Source: Richelia sp. SL_2_1 (GTDB taxonomy: Bacteria > Cyanobacteriota > Cyanobacteriia > Cyanobacteriales > Nostocaceae). Taken from it: DNA of 43,209 nucleotides. Location: assembly GCA_012033205.1 (NCBI GenBank), contig JAAUSO010000044.1, forward strand, positions 1-43,209. Reading direction: 5' to 3'. Of the stretch, positions 29,201-37,926 are shown in pieces; positions within the stretch are counted from its first letter, which is position 1; each line of letters opens with the position of its first letter. Made by a program: the position numbers and the translations under genes. The notes below the pieces were generated by a model. It did no database searches and had not been told where the DNA came from. It saw only the letters and a list, made by a program, of their open reading frames with translations.

Positions 29201-29991
29201 GGAATATCAACAAAACCGTTTAAACCAATAGTTGTAAAGTTTTCCTCTACTCCTATAGCTGAGTTTGCTTCAAAAGGGTCAATTTTGAAACCATCATAAT
29301 CATCAAGAAATAAACCTGCTTCAACAACCAGTAATGCAACTTGCTCCCCAGGATTACCAGAAATTCTGACTGTTTGATTGAGTTCTGAAACTACCGTGGG
29401 TAAAGAAGATAGACCTAAAACTTCAACTGTAAGTTTGGGAGGTAAATTAGATTTAATTACAGCTTGGGAGCCATCTAAAGTACCGGGAATTCTGTAAGTT
29501 TGTCCGGTATATGTGGCATTATTATCAAAATCTACAGTAATTGTTGATCCTGTTAATTCCAATCCCGATACACTTGCAGAATCTTGTGGACCTGGTTGAG
29601 GTAAACCCCTAACACTTGTAGGATCTACATCAGCAGAGAAAGTAAATGTTTCACCTGGGTTGAAATCATTAAAGTATATTTCTAATGCATCATAACCATC
29701 GTCACGAAGTTTAATAAAATTACCCGATACTAGCCCGGTTCCTCCCTGACTATTAGGGGTAAAACCTTTAGCAACCGGGTCCCCTGCAACACCATCAGGG
29801 TCGAATACTAAATCTGGAAAAATACTAGTACTCAAATCGATAGTAACTTTATTTATCTTTTCACCGTTGGTTGAATTATTTTTAATAACAAAACTACCAT
29901 TAAGATAAGTACTATTATTGATATTATTGCCGCTAGGATTAATTATAAATAATGCTTTTGTAGTGCTTGTATTTGCATTTTGTTCTGCCAT
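26215..29991 (-). CDS. Large surface-type protein: two malectin domains, beta-propeller (sorbosone dehydrogenase-like), TIG domain
   Basis: This is a 1258-residue protein. Its layout is: a beta-rich N-terminal part (1-305); a PDPDPN-type linker (about 306-327); malectin domain 1 (about 328-470, RINAGGNAYTDVNG, YQTERW); a second PDPNPEP linker; malectin domain 2 (about 490-645, RINAGGTAYTDTNG, YQTERW); a Calx-beta-like segment (about 650-757, VEGDTSGDSYSVILNSQP); a six-bladed propeller of the glucose/sorbosone dehydrogenase or NHL type (about 758-1150, AAWGPDHRLYVGSYSGEIKV, VYASGLRNSFDLVW); and an IPT/TIG domain (about 1165-1250). Malectin domains bind oligosaccharides. No classical signal peptide is seen. 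The Gly/Asp-rich composition is consistent with non-classical or type I export, which is inferred. It neighbours the glycan island. Confidence 0.88.
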   Translation of the reverse strand: MAEQNANTSTTKALFIINPSGNNINNSTYLNGSFVIKNNSTNGEKINKVTIDLSTSIFPDLVFDPDGVAGDPVAKGFTPNSQGGTGLVSGNFIKLRDDGYDALEIYFNDFNPGETFTFSADVDPTSVRGLPQPGPQDSASVSGLELTGSTITVDFDNNATYTGQTYRIPGTLDGSQAVIKSNLPPKLTVEVLGLSSLPTVVSELNQTVRISGNPGEQVALLVVEAGLFLDDYDGFKIDPFEANSAIGVEENFTTIGLNGFVDIPITLKKSKSEGGINHIVAVAKDSEGNTGLLSDVQIIQIQSASTPDPDPNPDPDPNPDPDPTPNIIRINAGGNAYTDVNGNLWSADQYFTGGSKYSSKASISKTEDDKLYQTERWTKNLSYAVPVTNGDYKVTLKFVELYWDSPAKRSFDLSAEGQLVLDDLDIFTQAGGKNIALDKSFNVTVSDGTLNLDFLTNSDNAKLAAIEIIGGSVPNPDPDPNPEPNPTSNIIRINAGGTAYTDTNGNLWKADQYFDGGLTYSTNADIFKTEEDKLYQTERWAENLGYDIPVIDGNYKVNLHFAEIYFNDFNQRLFDVSVEGEKFLDDLDIFAKSKNAFFPGKDSAYVYSINNVNVTDGFLNLDFNASVDNAKISALEIISLTGPQVIFKQTDGNTSVVEGDTSGDSYSVILNSQPTADVTINLSLNDRITTSINSITFTANNWNIPQTITVKAVDDNLTQGNQTVNILHTISSLDNDYNSLNLPNIPVFVGDDDIVSIDFNKKTVATMSQPTAAAWGPDHRLYVGSYSGEIKVYTFDQNYNVINTQTINTLKGVSNNNILGIAFNPYDTSDSPTIYVSHNKLYGNGGSDFPVTELSPYSGQVSILEGPLFSTIQPLITGLPVSNHDHGVNSMTFDNEGNLYIAVGGNTNAGIPAAKIGGIPESPFAAAILKAEISKPDFNGEIKYQLPADFQPPQGLTFDPAISQVFGDVAKVVPGVDVSVYASGLRNSFDLVWSTQGLMYATDNGPNGGFGDVSTSATTQIPVKNAPDELNLIVENRYYGHPNRNRGQEDPRQNVYYSDKEPSIPGVYTAPLTTFPASTNGIDEYRANTFGGQMRGNLITQKWNGESFNVTLSSDGTQVVNQEVLDPQSKALDILTGPGGAIVGINLSGSKIDVSTPNDITVSGATAYDIFPWRAPATGGNLFIIGGENFGGDLSNTSVKIGDELVTLTSVSDKQIIGILPSFDDVSGNLLDVLVTTEGESSLISNAFLPLFGSANFV

Positions 29992-30587
29992 TTTTTCCTC
30001 TAATTGATTTCTTACTATTGTTTATATTGAAAATCAGCCGGAATATAATCTCCCGACAAAAAACATGAAAAACTATCGTTAACTACGGAATTAAAACTAG
30101 AAACTAAGCATTACAAGCATGAAAATCTTGTAATTTATTATTCGCCCAACTTAGCTATCTCGCACTGATTTAGATAAATCAAAATACGAGATATTAGTAC
30201 GCGATAAATATTTCAAACTTCTTGCTTAAATTTATTACATAAAACTTGAGTTTTTAGATTCCGAATGTAATATGAATAACGGATATGTAAAGCGCGATTG
30301 CAATAGTACCTTCGTTGATTGACTTACGGTAACAATTATGTATAACTAGTATTTATACTGCTTTATTACTAAAATCAGAATATATCTAATGCATAATCTG
30401 ACTATTATTTTGCTCTAAAAAGCTCGTGAAATTTGAAACAAGTAAGTTGAAATTTTTTATCCTTTGTCAAAAGTATTGATGATGCTGGATGAGTGAACAA
30501 ATTTCTGGTGGAAAGTCAGTAATTCCGATTTTGGGTTATTGTATATTGTTAGACTCATCCAAAAAATAGGTTTTAAGTTATTTCGCT
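29992..30587. other. Intergenic region upstream of the malectin-propeller gene
   Basis: The 596-bp AT-rich gap has a small perfect stem (attacaag at 30110-30117 with cttgtaat at 30127-30134), which would lie in the leader of the minus-strand gene. No heptamer repeats and no gene are visible. Confidence 0.5.
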
Positions 30588-31640
30588 CTAGACAGGAAAA
30601 GAAGTTGTAAATTTTCCTTTGGTATTTGCGATTTTACTAATTTTCTTAGTTACCCTCCCAAACCATCGATTTGCTTTAGTTTGAAAACTAGGTGCTTTCA
30701 GAAGTAAAGGTTTTTGTTCTGGTTGTTTAAGAAAGCGGTAATTTAAAAAGATATCTTTAAAAGGAATATCAATATCTTCTCCTTGAGACAATCTGGTGAA
30801 ATCAATTGATGCATAACCCATATAGTGAATCCAATGAATTGGTTTAAGTCCCTGTTGGTTAAATAAAACGTTATCAATCACAACAAATGGATCTGCATTA
30901 GCACAGTTAGCACATCTATCCTGAGCATTAGGGCTAAGGGTAAAATTGAACTGTGAGCGATTGGATCTAAGTGTCATATAGTTAAACAAGAAAGCATCAT
31001 CCCACCAAGCTTGACCGTTTACCCAATCAGCTTCATTCTCTTGAGTTATCCGCTTGAGCAATATATCTAACTCTTGAGCATTGAAAATTCCCCGTTTCGA
31101 GCCAAAAAAGCTAGAACAATGCAGCTTAGACTGTATTTCAGCTTGCGTAAATATACCAGTGGCTGCAATTAAGGGAATATTTAATGCTGCATTAGCTTGA
31201 GATTTAGTATGTTCCCAATCATCAAAAACGAAATCATAAGTCTGTAACTTTTCTTGAACATCTTTAAGCGGTTTCATCGCTAAACTGTCTGCATCAAAAA
31301 AGACAAACTGCTCAAAAGGACCATCAAAAGCTACAAACTTCCGATGTAGTTTTCCTGCATACCAACGGGGGTGGAATTGCTGAGTTTGTCGGGCTTCTGG
31401 ATGAACGTTCGCAAACTGACGAGCAAACTGTTCCCAACGGTCTATTGAGGACTGATCCTCAAATAAAGTAACCTTAGGGCGGGAATCAATTTCTTGCTTA
31501 ACTCTACTTAAACGATTGTCAAAAGGAATTACACAAACAGGAATATCATAGCCTACATTAGCTTCAATACTGTTTAATAGTGCAACTAGCTGATCAAATA
31601 CTACATCATTGGCAAGGGTGTAAATACCAAAAGTTTTCAT
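30588..31640 (-). CDS. GT8-like DxD glycosyltransferase family protein, copy 1
   Basis: This 350-residue soluble protein has a GT-A fold pattern. An N-terminal strand GIYTLANDVVFDQLVALLNS is followed by the metal/nucleotide-sugar motif DAD (116-118, in FVFFDADSL), a HWIHYMG motif near the C-terminus (residues about 273-279) and a basic tail. It is paralogous to the two genes at 39.5-41.4 kb. I recall this group annotated in cyanobacteria as the Npun_R2821/Npun_R2822 family, a name given from memory. The substrate is unknown. Unlike the other island genes it is on the minus strand. Confidence 0.8.
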   Translation of the reverse strand: MKTFGIYTLANDVVFDQLVALLNSIEANVGYDIPVCVIPFDNRLSRVKQEIDSRPKVTLFEDQSSIDRWEQFARQFANVHPEARQTQQFHPRWYAGKLHRKFVAFDGPFEQFVFFDADSLAMKPLKDVQEKLQTYDFVFDDWEHTKSQANAALNIPLIAATGIFTQAEIQSKLHCSSFFGSKRGIFNAQELDILLKRITQENEADWVNGQAWWDDAFLFNYMTLRSNRSQFNFTLSPNAQDRCANCANADPFVVIDNVLFNQQGLKPIHWIHYMGYASIDFTRLSQGEDIDIPFKDIFLNYRFLKQPEQKPLLLKAPSFQTKANRWFGRVTKKISKIANTKGKFTTSFPV

Positions 31641-32155
31641 ACCTAATTCTGTTTTTTAGATCAATATCTTATGAATTATTTCTAACAGACCCTATGTGAA
31701 AAATGGATATACATAATGTAAATATTACGTAATTTCTGTGAATACTATGTAAAGTCTCTGTAATCATTTGTACGCAAAAACACGTTGTAGCCAATACTTC
31801 GTAAATAGTGTTAAGTAATACTACTTACTAGCAATACTTAGGTTATGGGTGATTGCTGACGCATTATCCTGAGTGGCTTCGGACTGCCATATTACTACTT
31901 ACGCATTCAATATAACCGTAGTAACACTTAACTAAATATATAATCCTTTAGGCTTTTGTAGAACTATCAGTAAATTCGCTCTAGGATAAGTAGTGGATGT
32001 GAAGTTAGACTGTGACTCGTATTTTTATATAATAAAAATGGATTGAAATGCCGTTTTTATCTAAATGAAGTTGCAAAACTTCGCTGAAATTGACAGGGGT
32101 TTCTACTAATATTATTGATTTGATCTCTTTCTAAGCTGAATTGTTGTGGGGAACC
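31641..32155. other. Intergenic region between divergent glycosyltransferase genes
   Basis: This 515-bp AT-rich region holds the promoters of both flanking genes. It is rich in short gtaa/ttac words around 31715-31830 and contains one match to GTA-N8-TAC at 31760-31773. I see no repeats of the heptamer class and no gene. Confidence 0.5.
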
Positions 32156-33346
32156 GTGCAAAGTAAAAAACAACCAAAAATTTCCATAATTGTTAGCGAT
32201 TTATCCAGTGCTGGTGCGGGTAGATGGGGAGGTGGTGGAGTGCGTTCGTTTTTACTTGCCCAAGCATTACGAAAGCTTGAATATCAAGTGGAAATTTTAG
32301 GATTTGTATTCGGCGATCAACCAGCGGTAATTTCTCAATCTGAAATTCAGGTTTGTAGTTTCAATGGTTATAATTATCCGCGATTTATATCATCGGCTGC
32401 GAAACTTTTGCAGAAAATTGATGGTGATATTATTTATGCAATGAGACCGAAAGCTACTACTTTTGGTTTATCGTTATTAAAAAGATTAAAAACTCGTAAA
32501 CCTGTAATTTTAGATATCGATGATTGGGAATTGAGTTGGGTTGGTGGAGAAAAATGGCAATATAACCCTTCTTTGAAGCAGTTTGGTAGAGATGTGTTGA
32601 AATCGGAAGGTGCTTTGAGATATCCAGATCATCCACTGTATTTAAAATGGATGGAAAATATGGCTCACAAAGCTGATGTAATTACCATTCATACTCAATT
32701 TTTACAGAAAAAATTTGGTGGGGTTTATATCCCAAATGGTAAAGATACTTCACTTTTTAATCCCGAACTTTATAACTCTGAGGAAAGTAAAAAGCGGTAT
32801 GGACTTTCTGACTATAAAATACTCATGTTTCCCGGTGCGCCAAGACCTTATAAAGGAGTAGAAGATGTTTTAATAGCTTTAGATAAGTTAAATGATTCTA
32901 CTTTAAAATTGGTAATTGTCGGTGGTAGTCCCTATGATGATTATGATGCTCAATTAAAGGAAAAATGGGGACGTTGGATAATTCAACTACCAAAATACCC
33001 ATCGGATAAAATGCCAGATATTGTTGCAGCTGCGGATGTAATTGTTGTTCCTCAACGAGATACCCCGGCAGCTTTAGCTCAATTTCCTTTGAAATTAACA
33101 GATGGAATGTCAATGGCAAAACCAATTTTAGCAACCAGAGTAGGCGATATTCCAGATATTTTAGGAGACGCTGGTTATTTAGTTGATTCTAGTAGTCCAG
33201 AACAAATAGCTGATAAGATTGAGTTTATTTTCCAGAATTTTACAGAGGCTATTGAAAAAGGTAAAATAGCTAGAGAAAGATGTATTAAATACTATAGTGT
33301 AGATACAATGGCGAATATCCTATCAGACCTAGTTCTAAAACTATAA
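32156..33346 (+). CDS. GT-B (GT4-type) glycosyltransferase
   Basis: This 396-residue glycosyltransferase has an N-terminal acceptor domain with the glycine-rich loop DLSSAGAGRWGGGGVRS and a C-terminal nucleotide-sugar domain with GAPRPYKGVEDVLIAL, LVIVGGSPYDD and PLKLTDGMSMAKPILATRVGDIPDIL, the place of the E-x7-E-type motif. The GTG at 32156 has GGGGA five bases upstream and is preferred. A TTG at 32141 would extend the frame by five codons. It opens the plus-strand part of the glycan island; donor and acceptor are unknown. Confidence 0.87.
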   Translation: MQSKKQPKISIIVSDLSSAGAGRWGGGGVRSFLLAQALRKLEYQVEILGFVFGDQPAVISQSEIQVCSFNGYNYPRFISSAAKLLQKIDGDIIYAMRPKATTFGLSLLKRLKTRKPVILDIDDWELSWVGGEKWQYNPSLKQFGRDVLKSEGALRYPDHPLYLKWMENMAHKADVITIHTQFLQKKFGGVYIPNGKDTSLFNPELYNSEESKKRYGLSDYKILMFPGAPRPYKGVEDVLIALDKLNDSTLKLVIVGGSPYDDYDAQLKEKWGRWIIQLPKYPSDKMPDIVAAADVIVVPQRDTPAALAQFPLKLTDGMSMAKPILATRVGDIPDILGDAGYLVDSSSPEQIADKIEFIFQNFTEAIEKGKIARERCIKYYSVDTMANILSDLVLKL

Positions 33347-33393
33347 GCCTTAGATAACCAATATGTTGCTACATAATTTTTATATTAATCATT

Positions 33394-33585
33394 ATGAAAT
33401 ATGCCAATTGTTCGTTATCAATTATGGTTATACCTACGGACATTCCGTTTATTATGCACACTATCCCCCATTTAGTAGGCACATATAACTATCCATTTCT
33501 AAAGCGCGTACTCATGATTGATACAGTTACTTTATCAGGAGACAAGTTACTCCGTTCTGGAATTGGTAGAATCGAACAATTATAG
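33394..33585 (+). pseudogene. Truncated N-terminal fragment of an unidentified glycan-island gene
   Basis: A 63-codon frame reads SIMVIPTDIPFIMHTIPHLV, then YPFLKRVLMIDTVTLSGDKL and GIGRIEQL before a TAG. The even alpha/beta pattern and the abrupt stop look like the first strands of a glycosyltransferase-type protein cut short. The same frame continues after the stop for about 35 codons (EYRKMWSEELLIQLAF) to a TGA. The parent is not present in the window. A genuine small protein is possible but less likely. Confidence 0.45.
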
Positions 33586-33693
33586 GAATACAGAAAAATG
33601 TGGTCAGAAGAGTTGCTTATTCAGCTAGCTTTTCTTTCATCATTCCAAGTCAGAGTAATTAGTTTTATGAGTTGATATATTTTATATATTGAA

Positions 33694-34302
33694 ATGTCAC
33701 AAAAAGTTCTTTTCTCTCAGTTTGCAACAAAGTATCCTTTCTTAATTATTATTTCAATTATTTTAGGATTTTCTGGTGCTTTATTTAATGGAGTGAGTAC
33801 AACATTAATTGTACCAATTATTTTAAAGATAGTTGGTCAAGAAGTCGATTTAAGTAAGGCTCCATCGTTGATTAAAGCGATTATGTACCCTTTCGATAAT
33901 ATTGACGAAAATTATCGAATATTAGCGATGTCAGCAGCAATCATACTTGCTTTACTTTTTAAAAATGCTGCCACATATGCGAGCGCTTTGACTGCTGGTT
34001 CTCTCAACAGAAAGCTATCCTCAGAAATGCGGAAAGATGCAATTAATATGTTAATGACGGTAGATATAAATTTCTTTGCTAAGAGTAAATTGGGCGATTT
34101 AATGAATCGCTTTAACGGTGAGATTCCTAGAACAACAAGTTCATTAAGCAATTTTGTTCGCTTAGTCACTCTTTCGATAACAATATTAGTTTTCTTGGGT
34201 ATATTATTATCTATCTCTTGGGAGCTAACTATTTGTTCAACAATTCTCTTGTCATTAGTTACTCTTGGATGTCAATTACCTATTTCTCGATCTAAAAATT
34301 AG
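33694..34302 (+). CDS. ABC exporter (MsbA/HepA-like), N-terminal membrane part, frameshifted
   Basis: This is the first 202 residues of a half-size ABC exporter: cytosolic start, helices at about 16-40, 73-95 and 150-190, and the coupling region MTVDINFFAKSKLGDLMNRFNG-type (quoted in part: FFAKSKLGDLMNRFNG). The frame ends at a TAG (34300-34302) directly after the A5 run at 34294-34298. One added A restores SRSKK-LGQEISNVAKNLTNKV and joins it to the following frame. The joined gene 33694-35531 is then exactly 613 codons, 612 residues, the normal size of such exporters. Confidence 0.88.
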   Translation: MSQKVLFSQFATKYPFLIIISIILGFSGALFNGVSTTLIVPIILKIVGQEVDLSKAPSLIKAIMYPFDNIDENYRILAMSAAIILALLFKNAATYASALTAGSLNRKLSSEMRKDAINMLMTVDINFFAKSKLGDLMNRFNGEIPRTTSSLSNFVRLVTLSITILVFLGILLSISWELTICSTILLSLVTLGCQLPISRSKN

Positions 34303-34331
34303 GTCAAGAAATTTCAAATGTAGCGAAAAAT

Positions 34332-35531
34332 TTGACCAACAAAGTTATTGAAAGTATTTCCGGAATTCGGGTTATTAAAGCAAATGCTAACGAGAATATA
34401 ACTGAAGAGGAAATTAATCATTTGATTGCGAGAAAGGAAGATGCTGAATATAAATCCCAACTATATTCTGAGATGATAGCTCCAATTAGTGAATTTGTTG
34501 GCATTGTTTCTTTAATTACCATTGTTTTTATTGCCAGAGCTATATTTGCAGATAGAATTGCCTCTTTCTCGGCAATATTATTAACGTATTTATTAGTTTT
34601 AATGCGATTGTTACCACTTATATCGCAATTAAATAACTTGCGTAGTAATTTTGCAAAAAATTCATCTGCGGTAGATTTAGTCATCGATTTTTTGAGTCGC
34701 GAAAATAAACCTTTTATGGGAGATGGCGAAATTCAATATACTGCATTAAAGGAAAAAATTGAATTTAAAGACTTGACATTTGCTTATCCAGGATATGAAA
34801 ATCAAGTTATTAAAAGTGTGAATTTGTCTATACCAAAAGGGACAACTTTAGCATTAGTTGGTGGTTCTGGTGCGGGTAAATCGACCTTAGCAGATTTACT
34901 TCCAAGGTTCTACGACGTTAGTTCTGGTTGCATAATGATTGATGGAATAAGCCTGCAAGATTATGACCTTAAGTCATTGCGGATGAAAATGGGAATTGTT
35001 AGTCAAGATACTTTCTTATTTAATGACACCGCACGTGCAAACATTGCTTATGGAAGACCTGATGCTACTGAAGATGAAGTTATAAAAGCAGCACAGCGTG
35101 CAAATGCTTATGAATTTATTATCAAATTACCCCAAGGTTTTGACACTATAGTCGGCGATCGCGGGGTGATGTTATCAGGAGGACAACGACAACGCATCTC
35201 CATTGCTCGTGCATTGCTGCGAGATCCAGATATTTTAATTCTTGATGAAGCCACTAGCGCATTAGATACGGTTTCAGAAAGATTGGTACAGCAAGCCATC
35301 GACGATTTAAGTCGCGATCGCACTACATTAGTGATAGCCCACCGCCTATCCACAATTCAAAAAGCCGATCAAATCGCGGTAATGGAACAAGGAAGGGTTG
35401 TTGAAGTAGGTACCCATGAAGAACTTCTGAGTAAAGGTGCTTATTATTCTCGATTGTACGAAATGCAATTTCATGGAGAAAAATCAAAGCCGCTTCAAGA
35501 CGATGAAGAACTAAACTGCCTTGCTGATTAG
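34332..35531 (+). CDS. ABC exporter (MsbA/HepA-like), C-terminal membrane and ATPase part
   Basis: This is the continuation of the split exporter. The same frame is already open from about 34299 (LGQEISNVAKNL), upstream of the nominal ATT/TTG/ATG-poor start at 34332. It holds the last transmembrane helices and a complete nucleotide-binding domain: Walker A GGSGAGKST, Q-loop GIVSQDTF, signature LSGGQRQRISIARALL, Walker B ILILDEATSALD and H-loop VIAHRLST. Relatives export lipid-linked sugars, glycolipids or polysaccharide precursors. Position between glycosyltransferases supports export of the island's glycan. If the frameshift is real this half would lack most of the membrane domain. Confidence 0.92.
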   Translation: MTNKVIESISGIRVIKANANENITEEEINHLIARKEDAEYKSQLYSEMIAPISEFVGIVSLITIVFIARAIFADRIASFSAILLTYLLVLMRLLPLISQLNNLRSNFAKNSSAVDLVIDFLSRENKPFMGDGEIQYTALKEKIEFKDLTFAYPGYENQVIKSVNLSIPKGTTLALVGGSGAGKSTLADLLPRFYDVSSGCIMIDGISLQDYDLKSLRMKMGIVSQDTFLFNDTARANIAYGRPDATEDEVIKAAQRANAYEFIIKLPQGFDTIVGDRGVMLSGGQRQRISIARALLRDPDILILDEATSALDTVSERLVQQAIDDLSRDRTTLVIAHRLSTIQKADQIAVMEQGRVVEVGTHEELLSKGAYYSRLYEMQFHGEKSKPLQDDEELNCLAD

Positions 35532-35566
35532 TATCTGGCAATTAAACAATATCGTAACTAAAAATC

Positions 35567-36718
35567 ATGCAAATGTTAAATAGAAAAAAAATCGCATTTT
35601 ATTATCCTTATTTTACTGGTGGGGGAGCAGAAGCTGTAGGGCTATGGATGATACAGGCTTTAATGGATAAATACGACATTACACTTTTTACTGTTGGCTC
35701 CATTAATATTCAGAAACTGAACTCAATGTATGCAACTAATATATCAACCGAGAATATCCAAATTCATCAGCTTGTTCCCAAATATTTAACTAATATTTGT
35801 TACTTTTTGATTGCGAATAGCCAACATTTTCGGCATTTTTTCTTACATCTATTATTACGTGAATTTAAAAAACATTGTCATCTATATGATTTATCCATGT
35901 CTGGCTACAATGCTATTGATATGGGACAAAAAGGAATTCAATATATTCATTGGATAAAAGTTTTTGAAGAAATTAAGTTTTATCATAAACTATCCAATTT
36001 TTCTGAGGAATCATTGCGTCAAAATATCTCTTTAGTTAATTCAGAAAAGATTTCCAATTCGGTCAAAAAAGCCTATGGTATTGATGCGACAATACTTTTT
36101 CCTCCAGTTGTTATTCCCGTCCAATATATTCCGTGGGAGGAAAAAGAAGACTCATTTATTTGTAGTGGTAGAATCGTCAAGGCAAAAGAACCACATCGCG
36201 CGGTAAAAATACTCAAACGAGTTCGCGAAGCTGGTTTTGACATTAAATTACATATCACTGGTGGTGGTGGTGCTATCTACGGATGGCAATACAAGAGAAT
36301 GATTAACAAACTGGTGGCAGAAAATTCTTCTTGGATTACTTTACACCAAAATCGACCTTATCAAGAGTATGTAACGCTTCTGAGTAGATGTAAATATGGT
36401 ATTCATTATAAAAAAGAACCATTTGGAATATCAATCGCAGAAATGGTTAAAGCAGGTGCTATTCCATTTGTACGTAGTATAGGTGGTCAGGTGGAAATAG
36501 TTGGCGCTCACAATCAGGAATTATTGTTTAATTCTGAGGATGAGGCAGTTGAAAAGATAATTGCAATCCTCAAGGATGAAAATCAGCAAAAGCAATTAAT
36601 AGCATCTCTTGAAGATCGAAAGTATTTATTCTCAACCGAAAAATTTATATCAGATATTCAGGGTGTTGTTGATACATACTTTCAAAATAGTTTGGCTGTA
36701 GATACAGCTATAGCATAA
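35567..36718 (+). CDS. GT-B (GT4) glycosyltransferase
   Basis: This 383-residue glycosyltransferase has the N-terminal glycine loop YPYFTGGGAEAVGLWMI, a retaining GT4 C-terminal domain with SFICSGRIVKAKEPHRAVKI and LHITGGGGAIYGW, and the E-x7-E motif EPFGISIAE followed by MVKAGAIPFV. The start is either ATG 35567 or ATG 35573. It follows the ABC exporter by 35 bp in the same direction and is probably in the same transcript. Donor and acceptor sugars are unknown. Confidence 0.88.
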   Translation: MQMLNRKKIAFYYPYFTGGGAEAVGLWMIQALMDKYDITLFTVGSINIQKLNSMYATNISTENIQIHQLVPKYLTNICYFLIANSQHFRHFFLHLLLREFKKHCHLYDLSMSGYNAIDMGQKGIQYIHWIKVFEEIKFYHKLSNFSEESLRQNISLVNSEKISNSVKKAYGIDATILFPPVVIPVQYIPWEEKEDSFICSGRIVKAKEPHRAVKILKRVREAGFDIKLHITGGGGAIYGWQYKRMINKLVAENSSWITLHQNRPYQEYVTLLSRCKYGIHYKKEPFGISIAEMVKAGAIPFVRSIGGQVEIVGAHNQELLFNSEDEAVEKIIAILKDENQQKQLIASLEDRKYLFSTEKFISDIQGVVDTYFQNSLAVDTAIA

Positions 36719-36737
36719 TTATATTTAGTATTTGATC

Positions 36738-37604
36738 GTGAAAAAAATTCTTAGTTGTCATGTAATTGATCCTACAAATATTGGTGATTTATATTCGGCT
36801 CCATCACATTATTTTGATTTCCCCGGCTATCAAGTTGAACCCCTCGATATTCGTCATATTACTCCTGAAAATATTGAGGGTAAAGATGTAATTGTTGGAG
36901 GTGGAGGGTTGCTCTTTACTCGATTCCATGATTCATTTCAGAAGCTAGTAAGGCATAAAAAGCATAGTAAGCTTATTTCATGGGGAATTGGACAACAAAT
37001 CTATGGTACCAATAAATTTGATGAGGTTAAAAACTTTGATTACCAACCATATATTCAGGGATTTGATTTAGTTGGAATCCGCGATAGTGATTATTTAGAG
37101 AATTGGGTTCCATGTGTAAGTTGTATGCATCCTAGCTTTGATAAAAAGCGAGATATTAAACATGAATTTGTGGTTTTTTCTCACAAAAAGTTTCAACTCA
37201 ACTTTCCCAAATTGCCAACTATGACCAATAATCATCGAAGTATTGATGAAATTTTTGATTTTCTCGGTTCTGGAGAAACTATAATCACCAGTTCATATCA
37301 TGGTGCTTATTGGGGAACACTGTTAGGAAGAAAAGTACTAGCATTTCCTTTCAGTGGTAAATTTTATACTCTGAAGCATTTACCAGTTATCTACCCAGTC
37401 AAAAAATGGTTTCAAGATAAATTCAAAGTTTCCATATTCAATAAAACATTATTTGAATCACCCTATGAAGATAAATTTCTCTGCAATCAAGATAATTGGA
37501 GAGATTATCTGAAAGATTGTCGTGCTTATCCAAATAGTCTTCAGGAAAATCGCGATCGCAATCTCTGGTATTACTCAAAAGTTATGAAATTATTGGCAAG
37601 CTAA
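36738..37604 (+). CDS. Polysaccharide pyruvyl transferase-like protein
   Basis: This 288-residue protein has the family pattern: N-terminal HVIDPTNIGDLYSAPSHYF, the GGGGLL loop (about 56-61), and late SSYHGAYWGTLLGRKVLAFP, the counterpart of the RYHG motif of CsaB/WcaK-type pyruvyl transferases that add ketal pyruvate to exopolysaccharide sugars. It is shorter than typical members, so activity is uncertain. A GTG at 36738 gives MKKILSCHVID; a TTG at 36732 is two codons earlier. Directly after its stop the sequence jumps into a fragment of the GT10 gene found downstream. Confidence 0.8.
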   Translation: MKKILSCHVIDPTNIGDLYSAPSHYFDFPGYQVEPLDIRHITPENIEGKDVIVGGGGLLFTRFHDSFQKLVRHKKHSKLISWGIGQQIYGTNKFDEVKNFDYQPYIQGFDLVGIRDSDYLENWVPCVSCMHPSFDKKRDIKHEFVVFSHKKFQLNFPKLPTMTNNHRSIDEIFDFLGSGETIITSSYHGAYWGTLLGRKVLAFPFSGKFYTLKHLPVIYPVKKWFQDKFKVSIFNKTLFESPYEDKFLCNQDNWRDYLKDCRAYPNSLQENRDRNLWYYSKVMKLLAS

Positions 37605-37608
37605 TCCA

Positions 37609-37926
37609 GATGCTTGGTATGAAGCAAAAGACGCGATCACAGAAGCCAGACAAATTATATTATATAAACTTAATTTAATCTCATGGCTCTCAAGTTATGT
37701 CAAGAAGTTTGATTAATTGTTAACAAAATTTTCATAATATCCAATACAAAAAATGTGGCTACAAGAAATTACTGTTTACGAAAAGATGATGGAGAATTAA
37801 ATGACTGAAGATCTTTATATACTTGCCAATGATGTCGTTTTTGACCAATTGATAGCTTTACTCAATTCTATTGAAGTGAATACGGGTAATAAATATTCTG
37901 TTTCTATTATTCCTTATAAGGAATGA
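37609..37926 (+). pseudogene. Duplicated scar: GT10 3' end plus 5' end of a GT8-like gene
   Basis: Bases 37609-37920 match 39325-39613 closely. They carry the last ~34 codons of the GT10 gene (DAWYEAKDAITEARQIIL...), its stop, the intergenic spacer, and the first 40 codons of the GT8-like gene (ATG 37801, MTEDLYILANDVVFDQLIAL) ending at a TGA after SIIPYKE. The copy breaks off at cttat, the point where amylase sequence begins. Confidence 0.9.

Noticed and set aside
31760-31773. GTA-N8-TAC match (NtcA-type site)
   Set aside because: Six fixed bases occur by chance many times in a 43-kb AT-rich window, and no properly spaced -10 box is clear.
34294-34302. Programmed -1 ribosomal frameshift in the ABC exporter
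   Set aside because: The tct-aaa-aat-tag context is not a classic slippery heptamer, the P-site tRNA would re-pair poorly, and no stimulatory structure is obvious; a missing base is simpler.
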